In this document: piece by piece, positions 10,926 to 19,752 of the stretch
Layout: each line of letters opens with the position of its first letter
How positions within the stretch are numbered: position 1 is the first letter of the stretch
Origin: Curvibacter soli
GTDB lineage: Bacteria; Pseudomonadota; Gammaproteobacteria; Burkholderiales; Burkholderiaceae_C
Length of the DNA: 64,000 bases
Assembly (NCBI RefSeq): GCF_029211125.1
Contig: NZ_JARGEN010000025.1
Coordinates: forward strand, 37,951 to 101,950
Direction: 5' to 3'
Notes under the pieces: model-generated
Told to the model about the DNA's origin: nothing
Seen by the model: only the letters and a program-made list of their open reading frames with translations
Database searches by the model: none
Program-made: the position numbers and the translations under genes

Positions 10926-12661
10926 CAGAACGACTCCTCCACCGGGTTGGCGACGATCTGCGGCTGCACGCTGAGGTCGGGCGGCACGCCCATCATGCGC
11001 AGCGTCTGCTGCACCACCTCGCCGAACACCGGACCGGCAACGGCGCCGCCGTAGTAGGCGCCGGCGCCCGGCTCGTCGATCATCACCGCGACGATGATGC
11101 GCGGCTTGTCGATCGGCGCCATGCCGGTGAACCACGCGCGGTACTTGCCGCTGGCATAGCCCTTGCCGGCCTGCTTGCGCGCGGTGCCCGACTTGCCGCC
11201 GATGGAATAGCCCACGGTCTGGGCCCTCTGCCCCGTGCCGCCGGGGCCTGCGGCCAGCCACAGCATGTGCCGCACCTCGGCGGCGTTGTCGGGCGTGAAC
11301 ACGGGCGTGCCGATCGCCGGCCCGGCGCTCTTGAGGATGGTGGCGGGGATGACGCTGCCCTCGTGCGCGAACGCGGTGTACGAACGCGCCATCTGGAACA
11401 GCGAGGCCGACAGGCCGTAGCCGTAGGACATGGTGGCCTGCTCGATGGGCCGCCAGCTCTTCCAGGGCCGCACGCGCCCGGTCACGGCGCCGGGGAACTG
11501 GAGCTGCGGCTTCTGGCCGAACCCCAGCGCGGTGAAGCTGTTCCACATCTCCTGCGCCGACAGGCGCTGCGAGATCTTGGTGGCGCCGATGTTGCTGGAC
11601 TTCTGAATCACACCTTCCACCGTGAGCACGCCGTAGTTGTGGGTGTCGGTGATGGTGGCGCCGGTGACGGTGTAGCGCCCCGGCGTGGTGTCGATGATGG
11701 TGGAAGGCTTGACGCGGCCCAGCTCCAGCGCAGTGGCGATGGTGATGGGCTTCATGGTCGAGCCGGGCTCGAAGGTGTCGGTGAGCGCGCGGTTGCGCAG
11801 TTGCTCGCCGCTGAGGTTCTGGCGGCGGTTGGGGTCGTAGCTCGGGTAGTTGGCCAGCGCCAGCACCTCGCCCGTGGCGGTGTCGAGCACCACCACGCTG
11901 CCGGCCCGAGCCTTGTTGGCGACCACCGCGTCGCGCAGCTTCTGGTAGGCGAAGAACTGCACCTTGCTGTCGATGGAGAGTTGCAGGTCCCGGCCATCAA
12001 TGGGCGGCACGTCCTCGCCCACGCCCTCGACCACGCGGCCCAGTCGGTCCTTGATGACGCGGCGCGAGCCGGCCTTGCCGGCCAGGTCGCGCTCGAACGC
12101 CAGTTCCACGCCTTCCTGGCCCTTGTCTTCCACGTTGGTGAAGCCCACCATGTGCGCGACCGCCTCACCCTCGGGGTACTGGCGCTTGTATTCCTTGCGC
12201 TGGTAGATGCCCTTGATGTCGAGCGCGGCGATCTTCTTCCACACCTCTTCGTCGACCTGGCGCTTGATCCAGACGAAGGTCTTGTCCTCGTTGGCGAGCT
12301 TCCTGTCCAGCTCGGCCTGCGGCATGTCGAGCAGGCGCGCGAGCTGCCCCAGCTTGGCGGCGTCGCGCTCCACGTCCTCGGGAATGGCCCAGACGCTGGC
12401 CGCCGGCACGCTGGAGGCCAGGATGAAGCCGTTGCGGTCGAGAATGCGCCCCCGGTTGGCCGGCAGCTCCAGCGTGCGCTCGAGCCGCACCTCGCCCTGG
12501 CGCAGGAAGAAATCGTTGTCGATCACCTGCACGTAGGCGGCACGGCCGGCCAGCCCGAAGAAGCCCAGCGCCAGCGCGGCCACGATGAACTTGCTGCGCC
12601 ACACCGGCGTCTTGCTGGCCAGCAGCGGGCTCGATGCGTACTGGACGCTGCGGCTTCTCAT
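10925..12661 (-). CDS. ftsI: Septal penicillin-binding protein 3 (transpeptidase)
   Basis: FtsI cross-links septal peptidoglycan and partners with FtsW. The 578-aa protein has a short cytoplasmic tail, one membrane anchor near residues 22-42 (FIVAALALGFFGLAGRAAYV), a dimerisation/pedestal domain with RGRILDRNG, and the transpeptidase domain. Its active-site motifs are STMK (nucleophile serine, in EPGSTMKP), SSN and KSGTA. The start ATG at 12661 overlaps the ftsL stop (ATGA), giving the usual ftsL-ftsI order. Confidence 0.96.
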   Translation of the reverse strand: MRSRSVQYASSPLLASKTPVWRSKFIVAALALGFFGLAGRAAYVQVIDNDFFLRQGEVRLERTLELPANRGRILDRNGFILASSVPAASVWAIPEDVERDAAKLGQLARLLDMPQAELDRKLANEDKTFVWIKRQVDEEVWKKIAALDIKGIYQRKEYKRQYPEGEAVAHMVGFTNVEDKGQEGVELAFERDLAGKAGSRRVIKDRLGRVVEGVGEDVPPIDGRDLQLSIDSKVQFFAYQKLRDAVVANKARAGSVVVLDTATGEVLALANYPSYDPNRRQNLSGEQLRNRALTDTFEPGSTMKPITIATALELGRVKPSTIIDTTPGRYTVTGATITDTHNYGVLTVEGVIQKSSNIGATKISQRLSAQEMWNSFTALGFGQKPQLQFPGAVTGRVRPWKSWRPIEQATMSYGYGLSASLFQMARSYTAFAHEGSVIPATILKSAGPAIGTPVFTPDNAAEVRHMLWLAAGPGGTGQRAQTVGYSIGGKSGTARKQAGKGYASGKYRAWFTGMAPIDKPRIIVAVMIDEPGAGAYYGGAVAGPVFGEVVQQTLRMMGVPPDLSVQPQIVANPVEESF

Positions 12662-12948
12662 GGCCGCCCCCCGTCCTGCGCCTGCGACGCATGCACGTAC
12701 TGCGTGATGGCCGGCGTGGCGTTGCGCATCTGCAGTTGCGTGCGCGCCAGGCTTTCCACGCGCAGCGGCGTGGCCTGGGCCCGCTTCTCGACCTGCAGGC
12801 GCTCGTTGTCCACTTCGAGCTGGCGCGCCTGGACATGCGCGCGGTCCAGCTCGGTGTAGAGCCGGCGCCACTCGTACTGCGTGCGCACCAGCCACAGCGC
12901 GCTGGCGATGAGCGCCAGCAGCAAAACGGCGCTGATCCGGTTCGTCAT
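12658..12948 (-). CDS. ftsL: Cell division protein FtsL
   Basis: FtsL is a small bitopic divisome protein that bridges FtsB/FtsQ and FtsWI. The 96-aa product has an N-terminal membrane helix ([20 protein letters not shown]) followed by a heptad-rich coiled coil ([20 protein letters not shown]) and a short tail. Sequence similarity in this family is low, so the call rests on size, topology and its fixed place between rsmH and ftsI. Both ends overlap neighbours by ATGA. Confidence 0.92.
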   Translation of the reverse strand: MTNRISAVLLLALIASALWLVRTQYEWRRLYTELDRAHVQARQLEVDNERLQVEKRAQATPLRVESLARTQLQMRNATPAITQYVHASQAQDGGRP

Positions 12949-13883
12949 GCGGCCTCCGTGCGCTCGGCCACGCGCATCACGGCGCTGCGCGCGCGCGGGT
13001 TGGCGGCGATCTCGTTTGCGCCGGGCTTGATGCGCGCGATGGCGCGCAGCCGCATGGGCTTGGGCGGCGCGAACGGCGCGCGGCGGTCGAACGCCTCGCG
13101 CGCGTTGTGCGCGATGAAGGTCTTGACGATGCGGTCTTCGAGCGAATGGAAGCTGATGACCACGAGGCGCCCTCCAGGCTGCAGCACGCGCAGGCTCGCG
13201 TCTAGCGCCTGTTGCAGCTCTTCAAGCTCGGCGTTGATGAAAATCCGAAAAGCCTGAAATGTGCGCGTTGCAGGGTTCTGGCCCGGCTCGCGGGTTTTGA
13301 CCGCACCAGCCACGAGCTCGGCCAGTTCGGCGGTGCTTGAAATTGCACCCCGCTCCTGTCGGCGCGCAACAATCGCCTTTGCAATGGGGCCAGCAAACCG
13401 TTCTTCACCGTAGTCACGTATCACCTCCGCGATCTGTTGCACGTCCGCACCGGCCAACCACTGCGCCACGCTTTCACCGCGCGTGGTGTCCATGCGCATG
13501 TCCAGCGGGCCGTCGAATCGGAAGCTGAAGCCGCGCCCGGGGTTGTCGATCTGGGGCGAGCTGACCCCCAGGTCCATCAGCACGCCGGCCACGCTGGCCG
13601 GCGCCATCTGGCCCAGGTGGGCGAAGCCTTCGTGGCGGATCGAGAAGCGCGGATCCGCGATGGCCTGCGCGCAGGCGATGGCCTCGGGGTCCTTGTCGAA
13701 CGCGACCAGCCGCCCGGCCTGCGCCAGGCGCGAGAGGAGCAGGCGCGAATGGCCGCCGCGGCCGAACGTGGCATCCACATAGGTGCCCGCTGCCGCATCC
13801 GCATTGCCGAGGTCCGCAGCGCCCAGAAGAGACGCGACCGCTTCGTTCAACAAGACGGTGGTGTGTTGCCACTGGTTATCCAC
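12945..13883 (-). CDS. rsmH: 16S rRNA (cytosine1402-N4)-methyltransferase
   Basis: RsmH (MraW) methylates N4 of C1402 in the ribosomal P site using SAM. The 312-aa protein opens with [10 protein letters not shown] and has the SAM-binding [26 protein letters not shown] and [18 protein letters not shown] motifs. The start is GTG at 13883, nine bases after the mraZ stop; no better ATG fits the conserved N-terminus. A segment at about 13205-13450 is visibly less GC-rich at third positions than the rest of the gene, which may mark a recombined patch. Confidence 0.95.
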   Translation of the reverse strand: MDNQWQHTTVLLNEAVASLLGAADLGNADAAAGTYVDATFGRGGHSRLLLSRLAQAGRLVAFDKDPEAIACAQAIADPRFSIRHEGFAHLGQMAPASVAGVLMDLGVSSPQIDNPGRGFSFRFDGPLDMRMDTTRGESVAQWLAGADVQQIAEVIRDYGEERFAGPIAKAIVARRQERGAISSTAELAELVAGAVKTREPGQNPATRTFQAFRIFINAELEELQQALDASLRVLQPGGRLVVISFHSLEDRIVKTFIAHNAREAFDRRAPFAPPKPMRLRAIARIKPGANEIAANPRARSAVMRVAERTEAA

Positions 13884-13892
13884 CGTCTGCTT

Positions 13893-14321
13893 TCAAAAAG
13901 AGAAGTCCTTGAAGACGTCGGGCATCTCGCCCTGCATCGCCTGCGCTTCCTGCGCCTCGTAGGCCGCCTTGTCCCACAGCTCGAAGTAGTTGCCCATGCC
14001 GAGCAGGATGGCGTCCCGGGCGATGCCCGCGGCCTCGCGCAGCTCAGGCGAGACCAGCACGCGGCCCGTGCCGTCCATGTCCACATCCATGGCATTGCCC
14101 AGGAAGATGCGCTTCCACCACTGGGCCGACATGGGGAGTTGGGCGATGCGCTCGCGGAACTTCTCCCACTCCGGGCGCGGGAAGACCATGAGGCAGCCGT
14201 GCGGGTGCTTGGTGATGGTCAGCGAGCCGCCTGCGGTGGCGCTGAGTACGTCGCGATGCCGGGTGGGGACGGAAAGCCGCCCCTTGGCATCCAGACTGAG
14301 CGATGACGCACCTTGGAACAC
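13893..14321 (-). CDS. mraZ: Transcriptional regulator MraZ
   Basis: MraZ is an AbrB-like DNA-binding ring protein that represses its own dcw operon. The 142-aa protein begins [20 protein letters not shown]; this DAKGRLxxP motif recurs in the second half as [11 protein letters not shown], giving the two SpoVT/AbrB repeats. It is the first gene of the operon. Four phased decamers in its leader (14371-14410) fit the known MraZ site type. Confidence 0.96.
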   Translation of the reverse strand: MFQGASSLSLDAKGRLSVPTRHRDVLSATAGGSLTITKHPHGCLMVFPRPEWEKFRERIAQLPMSAQWWKRIFLGNAMDVDMDGTGRVLVSPELREAAGIARDAILLGMGNYFELWDKAAYEAQEAQAMQGEMPDVFKDFSF

Positions 14322-14370
14322 GCTTCATTGACCTTTGTTGATCGCCTGGGAAGTCCGCGAAAGCGGATTT

Positions 14371-14435
14371 CCAAGGCACTTTTCACCACTAAATTGCACT
14401 TTTTTGCACTGTAGCAGGAAAAGTCGATCCGGCAA
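14371..14435 (-). promoter_or_regulatory. Pmra promoter with four 10-bp MraZ-type operator repeats
   Basis: On the minus strand four consecutive 10-mers each begin AGTG (AGTGCAAAAA, AGTGCAATTT, AGTGGTGAAA, AGTGCCTTGG), from 14410 down to 14371. MraZ sites in other bacteria are runs of AAAGTG- or TGGG-type boxes repeated every 10 bp, so this is very likely the operator. A TTGCCG -35 (14430-14435) and a TACAGT -10 (14408-14413) with a 16-bp spacer lie just upstream. The -10 overlaps the first decamer, so binding would block polymerase. From 14436 to 14766 I see nothing else that I can support. Confidence 0.8.
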
Positions 14436-14766
14436 GGGGGCCCGCAACAAATTTTTGCAATGAAATCAAGGACTTAGGAAGTTGCCCTGCCACAGGCAAT
14501 CCAGCAAAAGTCTATGCGCATGAAGCACTTAGGGAATCGAGTGAAAGTGATTCCTGAAGGAATCCCTCCGCCGCCCACGCCTCTGGAAAGGGCGTGGCAG
14601 GAGCCGCAATCGAAGGCCGGGTACGCGCCCCCCTGCTCTTGCACGCTGCGCGATCACTGCCACGCAGGATCGCCTGCATCGTCATGCGGAGCCACCGGCA
14701 GCGCCTATTTCTGCAAGGTACGCGCTCTGGGGCATGCCGCGCAAGCCGCGACCCCTTTCGGATGCC

Positions 14767-14932
14767 CTAGTGCAGTGTTCAACGCTAAGCAGCACATGAA
14801 ACCGCGCCTTTTGCCGCATGGCGGCGTTGCAAATCCTCGCGATAGCGACGGCTATCGCTGTGGTTTGCGCCTTGCCCTGCGCCAAAACGCATCGCTTTTA
14901 TTGGTGCCGCCAAGCATCGAACACTGCACTAG
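14767..14932. repeat. 166-bp MITE-like element with 14-bp inverted ends
   Basis: Perfect 14-bp inverted repeats CTAGTGCAGTGTTC (14767-14780) and its complement (14919-14932) bound a 166-bp sequence. It has a perfect internal hairpin GCGATAGC-GACG-GCTATCGC at 14839-14858. The CTAG at each outer end is a target favoured by IS630-type transposons, so it could be a non-autonomous relative. The right end supplies the TAG stop of hslU. It carries no believable gene. Confidence 0.7.
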
Positions 14933-16248
14933 AGGATGTAGCGCGACCAGTCCTCGTTCTGGCTCAGCGCTTCGAGCCGCGCGTTCACGTAGGCCGCGTC
15001 GATCGCCACGGTCTGGCCGGCCAGGCGCACGGCGTCGAAGCTCACCTCGTCGAGCAGGCGCTCCATCACGGTCGAGAGGCGGCGCGCGCCGATGTTCTCG
15101 GTGCGCTCGTTGACGTCGAAGGCGATGCGGGCCAGGCGGGTGATGCCCTCGGGCGTGAAGGCCAGCGTGACGCCCTCGGTGGCCAGCAGCGCCTGGTACT
15201 GCTTGACCAGCGACGCATGGGTCTGCGTGAGGATGGCCTCGAAGTCCTGCACCGAGAGCGACTGCAGCTCCACGCGGATCGGGAAGCGCCCCTGCAGCTC
15301 GGGAATCAGGTCGCTGGGCTTGCTCAGGTGGAACGCGCCCGAGGCGATGAACAGGATGTGGTCGGTGCGAACCATGCCGTACTTGGTGGAAACCGTCGTG
15401 CCTTCCACCAGCGGCAGCAGGTCACGCTGCACGCCCTGGCGCGAGACGTCGGCGCCGCTGGTTTCCTGGCGCGCGGCCACCTTGTCGATCTCGTCGATGA
15501 AGACGATGCCGTTCTGCTCCAGCGCGGTGATGGCCTGGGTCTTGATCTCGTCCTCGTTGACCAGCTTGGCTGCCTCTTCGTCCACCAGCAGCTTGAACGC
15601 CTCGGCGATGCGCAGCTTGCGCGTCTTGCGCTTGGCACTGCCCATCTGGCCGAACATGCCGCGCAACTGCTCGGCCATCTCCTCCATGCCCACGGGGCCC
15701 ATGATCTCGAACTGCGGCGCGGGCGCCGCCAGGTCGATTTCGATGTCCTTGTCGTCCAACTGGCCCTCGCGCAGTTTCTTGCGGAATGCCTGCCGCGCGG
15801 CACCGTCGGGCGCGGGCTCGCCGGTGCGCGCGGGCGGGATCAGCACGTCGAGGATGCGATCCTCCGCGGCATCCTCGGCGCGCACGCGGACCTTGGCGCT
15901 TTCCGCCTGGCGCACCTGCTTGACCGCCACTTCGGCCAGGTCGCGGATGATGGTATCGACGTCCTTGCCCACGTAGCCCACCTCGGTGAACTTGGTGGCC
16001 TCGACCTTGATGAACGGCGCGTCGGCCAGCCGCGCCAGGCGCCGCGCGATCTCGGTCTTGCCGACGCCGGTGGGGCCGATCATGAGGATGTTCTTGGGCG
16101 TGATCTCGGGGCGCAGCTTCTCGTCGACCTGCTGGCGGCGCCAGCGGTTGCGCAGCGCGATGGCCACGGCGCGCTTGGCCTCGGCCTGCCCGACGATGTG
16201 GCGGTCGAGTTCGGAGACGATCTCCTGCGGGGTCATGGAGAAGGACAT
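14929..16248 (-). CDS. hslU: HslUV protease ATPase subunit
   Basis: HslU is the AAA+ unfoldase that feeds proteins into the HslV peptidase chamber. The 439-aa protein has the N-terminal [16 protein letters not shown], Walker [16 protein letters not shown] near residue 60, the GYVG pore motif (TEVGYVGKD), the variable I domain in the middle, Walker [10 protein letters not shown], and the C-terminal EDWSRYIL that docks into HslV. Its stop codon is the outermost TAG of a MITE-like element. It follows hslV with a 112-bp gap containing a dispersed palindrome. Confidence 0.97.
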   Translation of the reverse strand: MSFSMTPQEIVSELDRHIVGQAEAKRAVAIALRNRWRRQQVDEKLRPEITPKNILMIGPTGVGKTEIARRLARLADAPFIKVEATKFTEVGYVGKDVDTIIRDLAEVAVKQVRQAESAKVRVRAEDAAEDRILDVLIPPARTGEPAPDGAARQAFRKKLREGQLDDKDIEIDLAAPAPQFEIMGPVGMEEMAEQLRGMFGQMGSAKRKTRKLRIAEAFKLLVDEEAAKLVNEDEIKTQAITALEQNGIVFIDEIDKVAARQETSGADVSRQGVQRDLLPLVEGTTVSTKYGMVRTDHILFIASGAFHLSKPSDLIPELQGRFPIRVELQSLSVQDFEAILTQTHASLVKQYQALLATEGVTLAFTPEGITRLARIAFDVNERTENIGARRLSTVMERLLDEVSFDAVRLAGQTVAIDAAYVNARLEALSQNEDWSRYIL

Positions 16249-16283
16249 AGGGGTGGCGCGAAGAGAGGATGGAAAGAAAGTTT

Positions 16284-16325
16284 CAGCTATTCTTTTAATA
16301 GCTGCCAGCGCAGTTACATCAAGCG
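16284..16325. repeat. Dispersed palindromic element between hslV and hslU
   Basis: CAGCTATTCTTTTAATAGCTG forms a perfect-arm hairpin, followed by GCCAGCGC, matching the AGCAGCTAT/AGCGCT repeat type also seen in murD and rlmI. It would form a stem-loop in the hslVU transcript and could set the ratio of the two subunits. Confidence 0.55.
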
Positions 16326-16360
16326 CCGAGGCCGGATTTTCTTATTGAAAACCACGGCGC

Positions 16361-16909
16361 TCAGTCGAGCGTCTCGATCGTGTGGTGCATGTTGGTGTAG
16401 ATGCACAGCTCGCCCGCGATACCGAGCGACCGCTCGACGACCTCGCAGGCGGGCATGTCGGTGTGGTCCAGCAGTGCCTTGGCCGCAGCCTGGGCATAGG
16501 CGCCACCCGAGCCGATGGCGACGATGCCGTGCTCGGGCTCCAGCACGTCGCCGTTGCCGGTGATGATGAGCGATGCCTCCCTGTCGGCCACGGCCAGCAT
16601 GGCTTCGAGCCGGCGCAGCACCCGGTCGGTGCGCCAGTCGCGGGTCAGCTCGATGGCCGCGCGCACCAGTTGGCCCTGGTGCTTCTCCAGCTTGGCTTCG
16701 AAGCGCTCGAACAGCGTGAAGGCGTCGGCGGTGGCGCCGGCAAAGCCCGCCAGCACCTGGCCGTGGTGCAGCTTGCGCACCTTGCGGGCGGTACCCTTGA
16801 CGACGATGTTGCCCAGTGTCACCTGGCCGTCGCCGCCGATGGCCACCTGCGCGCCGCCAGCGGTCTGCCGGCGCACGCAGACGATGGTTGTACCGTGAAA
16901 AGATTCCAT
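16361..16909 (-). CDS. hslV: HslUV protease peptidase subunit
   Basis: HslV is the threonine peptidase of the HslUV (ClpYQ) protease. The 182-aa product reads [15 protein letters not shown]; cleavage after Gly6 would expose the catalytic Thr, as in other betaproteobacterial HslV with a short propeptide. Conserved [20 protein letters not shown] and the [12 protein letters not shown] loop are present. It lies upstream of hslU in the same orientation, so the pair forms one operon. Confidence 0.96.
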   Translation of the reverse strand: MESFHGTTIVCVRRQTAGGAQVAIGGDGQVTLGNIVVKGTARKVRKLHHGQVLAGFAGATADAFTLFERFEAKLEKHQGQLVRAAIELTRDWRTDRVLRRLEAMLAVADREASLIITGNGDVLEPEHGIVAIGSGGAYAQAAAKALLDHTDMPACEVVERSLGIAGELCIYTNMHHTIETLD

Positions 16910-17004
16910 AGCTGTTCCATGTGGCGCCGGTCGGCGCGATTGCAAGCGCCGGCCATGCCGGGGCGAATGCGCGGGTGGCTCGAGGGCCCGCCGCCAGTTG
17001 CGGG

Positions 17005-18747
17005 TCAGTTGCGGCGCGGAATGACCAGCGCGTGCTCGTTGATGCCGAGCACGTTGAAGAAGATCGCCACCAGCCGGTGCATGTTGCGGAAATGCACGCG
17101 CGCGCCCTCGGCCTGGCGCGCGGCCACCCAGTTGAGTACCGAGCCTGCGGCGGAAAAGTCCACGCGTGCCAGCCCGTCGCAGGCCACCACCAGCACGCGG
17201 CGCTGCTGGGCCTGGCCGTCGAACCGCGCCAGGGTTTCGCTCGCGTCGCCCAGCACCAGCCCGCTGAGTTCGAGCGCGGGTGGCTCCTGCGTGTCGAACA
17301 GCGAGGAGAGCGGCGCATCGCTGCCGGGCACCGATTCGGGCCCGCCTGCCACCAGGGACTGCTCGGCCATCTGACCCTCGACGCCCTCGACCAGCGCCAC
17401 GCATTCGCAGCGCACCGGCTGCCACGAGGGCGGCGAGACCTCGTAGGTCACGCAGTAGTCGAGCGCCACGAGGTCGAAGTCGTCGGCGCGCCCGAGCAGC
17501 CGCAGTATCTCCAGCCGCAGCCGCCACCAGTCCTGCGACACGGTCGCGTCGCCCGAGGGCGTGTGCGCCTCCAGTTGCCCCAACAGCGCGTCCGTGCCGA
17601 TGAAGCGCAGTTGCACCGGCTGCTCGGCCCAGGACGCCGCCAGGCTGGCCAGCGGCGCGACGGCAGGAGGCTCGATCGCGGTCAGCGCGCTCCACGTCAG
17701 GGTCCACGGCGGCACGGCGCGCGCCAGCGCCGCCTGCAGCGCCGCGACCGTGGAGATACTGACCGCCGACGGCGCGCGCCAAGTGAATGCGCGCGCCACG
17801 CCCGGTGCGGCAGGTGCGCCGTTCGCCGCCGCCAGCAACGCCGGGTCGCCCAGCATTTCGGGCAGCGAGAACCACAGCGGCGCCGAGCGCCCGAAATGCT
17901 GGGCGAATTCGATCGCCTTGCCCTCGAAGCGCTCATGCTGGCCGGTGGCGCGGTAGAGATCGAACAAGGTCATCCACACTTCTTCGCTGCCCGGCGCCGG
18001 CTGGGCCGCCAGCACTTCGAGCAGGCTGGCCTCGGCGCCCGCGATGTCGCCGTTGGCGAAGCGGATTGCCGCCTCTTCCAGCTCGGGGTCGTGGACGAAG
18101 GATGGGGCCTCTACCACCACGGGCTCGGCGGCGGGGACAGGCGCCGCGGCTGCCGGCGGCGGCGTGAAATCGGGCTCCAGCGGTGCCAGCAGCGGCGCGA
18201 GCGCGCGCGCATCCAGGGTCGGGGATACCGACGCCGGCAGCGTGGTGGCATAGGCGCCCAGGTCCGACAGTGGCGCCGTGAGTGGCGCGCCGGGCGCGCT
18301 TTCAAGGGGAATGTTGGAAGACGGCGCGATGGAGGGCGGCCCATCGGCGGGCAGCACCGCAGGCGCGCCCTGTTTGGTCTTCCACCACTGCATGGACATC
18401 TGCGCCTCGATCTCGTCGATCTTCTTGAGCGTGCCAGCCCGGTCGTCTGGACGCGAGGCCATGCTGCTCTGGAAGAACGAGGGGCGGCCCGGATCCTGGT
18501 TGGCGCCCTCGGCGGGCCCCTGGCCCACCAGCGCCTCGCGGCGGCGCAGCTTGCGCAGGTGGTCGAACTCGCGGCGGCGCACGAAGTCGTTGCGCCGCTT
18601 GCGCTCGATCATCTCCTTGAGCATCTGCTTGCTGTAGTTGCTGTCGTGCTCCATGTCCGACTGTTCCAGGTCGGCCCAGTGGACGGTGGGGTTGCGCACG
18701 AACTTGACAACCTTGGACAACAAGCCGGGGGTGGAATCCTTGCTCAT
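17005..18747 (-). CDS. STAS-domain protein of unknown role
   Basis: The 580-aa protein has a charged N-terminal 80 residues ([20 protein letters not shown]), a Pro/Ala-rich linker near residues 125-215, a helical TPR-like middle ([20 protein letters not shown], followed by a second repeat-like helix pair), and a C-terminal domain from about residue 480. That last domain, with [20 protein letters not shown] and a following helix, looks like a STAS/MlaB fold. It has no signal peptide or membrane segment, so it is probably cytosolic. It sits between dksA and hslV, 63 bp after dksA. I know similar genes in this order in related genomes but no proven function. Confidence 0.75.
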   Translation of the reverse strand: MSKDSTPGLLSKVVKFVRNPTVHWADLEQSDMEHDSNYSKQMLKEMIERKRRNDFVRRREFDHLRKLRRREALVGQGPAEGANQDPGRPSFFQSSMASRPDDRAGTLKKIDEIEAQMSMQWWKTKQGAPAVLPADGPPSIAPSSNIPLESAPGAPLTAPLSDLGAYATTLPASVSPTLDARALAPLLAPLEPDFTPPPAAAAPVPAAEPVVVEAPSFVHDPELEEAAIRFANGDIAGAEASLLEVLAAQPAPGSEEVWMTLFDLYRATGQHERFEGKAIEFAQHFGRSAPLWFSLPEMLGDPALLAAANGAPAAPGVARAFTWRAPSAVSISTVAALQAALARAVPPWTLTWSALTAIEPPAVAPLASLAASWAEQPVQLRFIGTDALLGQLEAHTPSGDATVSQDWWRLRLEILRLLGRADDFDLVALDYCVTYEVSPPSWQPVRCECVALVEGVEGQMAEQSLVAGGPESVPGSDAPLSSLFDTQEPPALELSGLVLGDASETLARFDGQAQQRRVLVVACDGLARVDFSAAGSVLNWVAARQAEGARVHFRNMHRLVAIFFNVLGINEHALVIPRRN

Positions 18748-18810
18748 GGGCTGCGGCGTGTCCTCTCTGGTGCAAACGCGTCAAAAAGCGGGATGGGCAA
18801 AGCCGGGCTA

Positions 18811-19566
18811 TCAGTCGCCGAACATCTTCTGCTTCAGCTCGCGGCGCTGCTGTGCTTCGAGCGAGAGTGTGGCCGTGGGCCGCGCCAGCAGGCGGCCGAC
18901 GCCGATGGGTTCGCCGGTTTCGTCGCAGTAGCCGTAGTCGCCGGCGTCGATGCGGGCGATGGACTGCTCGATCTTCTTGAGCAGCTTGCGCTCGCGGTCG
19001 CGCGTGCGCAGCTCCAGCGCATGCTCTTCCTCGATAGTGGCGCGGTCTGCCGGGTCGGGCACCACGACGGTGTCCTCGCGCAGGTGTTCGGTGGTTTCGC
19101 CGGCGTTGTTGAGCATGTCCTGCTTGAGCTGCACCAGCCGGTGGCGGAAGAAGGCGAGCTGCTTGTCGCCCATGTACTCGGTGTCCGGCATGGCCAGGAC
19201 TTCGGCTTCGGTGAGCTGATCGGCGGACTTGGTCTTCCAGTTGTTCGCCAGCTTGGGGTCTTTCTTCGGGGCCACGGGGGGCGGCGCGGAGAGTATCGAG
19301 GTCATGGTGGGTATGGTGATGGCCTTGGCGGCAATCGCTGCCGTTGGTGCTGTTGATGGTACGGGGATTTGCCCGCCGCGTGAAGCGAATGCGCTCGCAG
19401 GAGGGGCCTTGGTTGCCGCGCCGGCCTTGTGGGCTGCGGGTTTCGCGGCGGCAGCCGGCGGGGTCGAGGGCTGGGGATTCTTTCCTTTGACTGCGGGGGC
19501 GCTGCGCACGGCAGCCGAGAGGGCGGTCTTGTGGGCGGCGGGCGCTTTGCCGGACGGTGCTTTCAC
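18811..19566 (-). CDS. dksA: RNA polymerase-binding factor DksA, long form
   Basis: DksA binds the RNA polymerase secondary channel and mediates ppGpp control. The coiled-coil core (EYMGDKQLAFFRHRLVQLKQ, then DPADRATIEEE with the tip Asp) and the C-terminal globular domain (GYCDETGEPIGVGRLLARPT) are clear. Only one of the four classical zinc-finger cysteines remains, a variant known in other proteobacteria. The 251-aa form includes about 90 Ala/Pro/Lys-rich residues before the core. The GTG start at 19566 is chosen because GAGGAG lies 7 nt upstream; an ATG at 19305 would give a conventional-length protein but has no clear ribosome site. Confidence 0.9.
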   Translation of the reverse strand: MKAPSGKAPAAHKTALSAAVRSAPAVKGKNPQPSTPPAAAAKPAAHKAGAATKAPPASAFASRGGQIPVPSTAPTAAIAAKAITIPTMTSILSAPPPVAPKKDPKLANNWKTKSADQLTEAEVLAMPDTEYMGDKQLAFFRHRLVQLKQDMLNNAGETTEHLREDTVVVPDPADRATIEEEHALELRTRDRERKLLKKIEQSIARIDAGDYGYCDETGEPIGVGRLLARPTATLSLEAQQRRELKQKMFGD

Positions 19567-19752
19567 GTGCTGTCTCCTCGCAGAACAGGCGCCTGCACGG
19601 GCGGGGTTGCAGCCGTGCGTGGGCGGATGCGGGCACCGGGGCCGGGTGCTTTATCGGCGCGCGATTGTATAGGTTCGGGCCAGAGCGCCCCCATGCGTTG
19701 CAGAATCGAGACATTCATCGGATTCCCTTCTCGCGGCAACCGGCGGGCTAAC

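Noticed and set aside
14570..14600. CCACGCC/GGCGTGG hairpin as a terminator for hslU
   Set aside because: The loop is acceptable but there is no U-run, and it lies over 300 bp beyond the hslU stop, past the MITE-like element.
14514..15113. A 199-codon plus-strand frame across the MITE-like element
   Set aside because: It is low complexity, runs through the inverted-repeat element and into hslU antisense, and has no ribosome site.
16921..19356. An 811-codon plus-strand open frame across the STAS and dksA genes
   Set aside because: It is antisense to two well-supported genes and reflects high GC with few stops. Its peptide is His/Arg/Gly-rich without family motifs.
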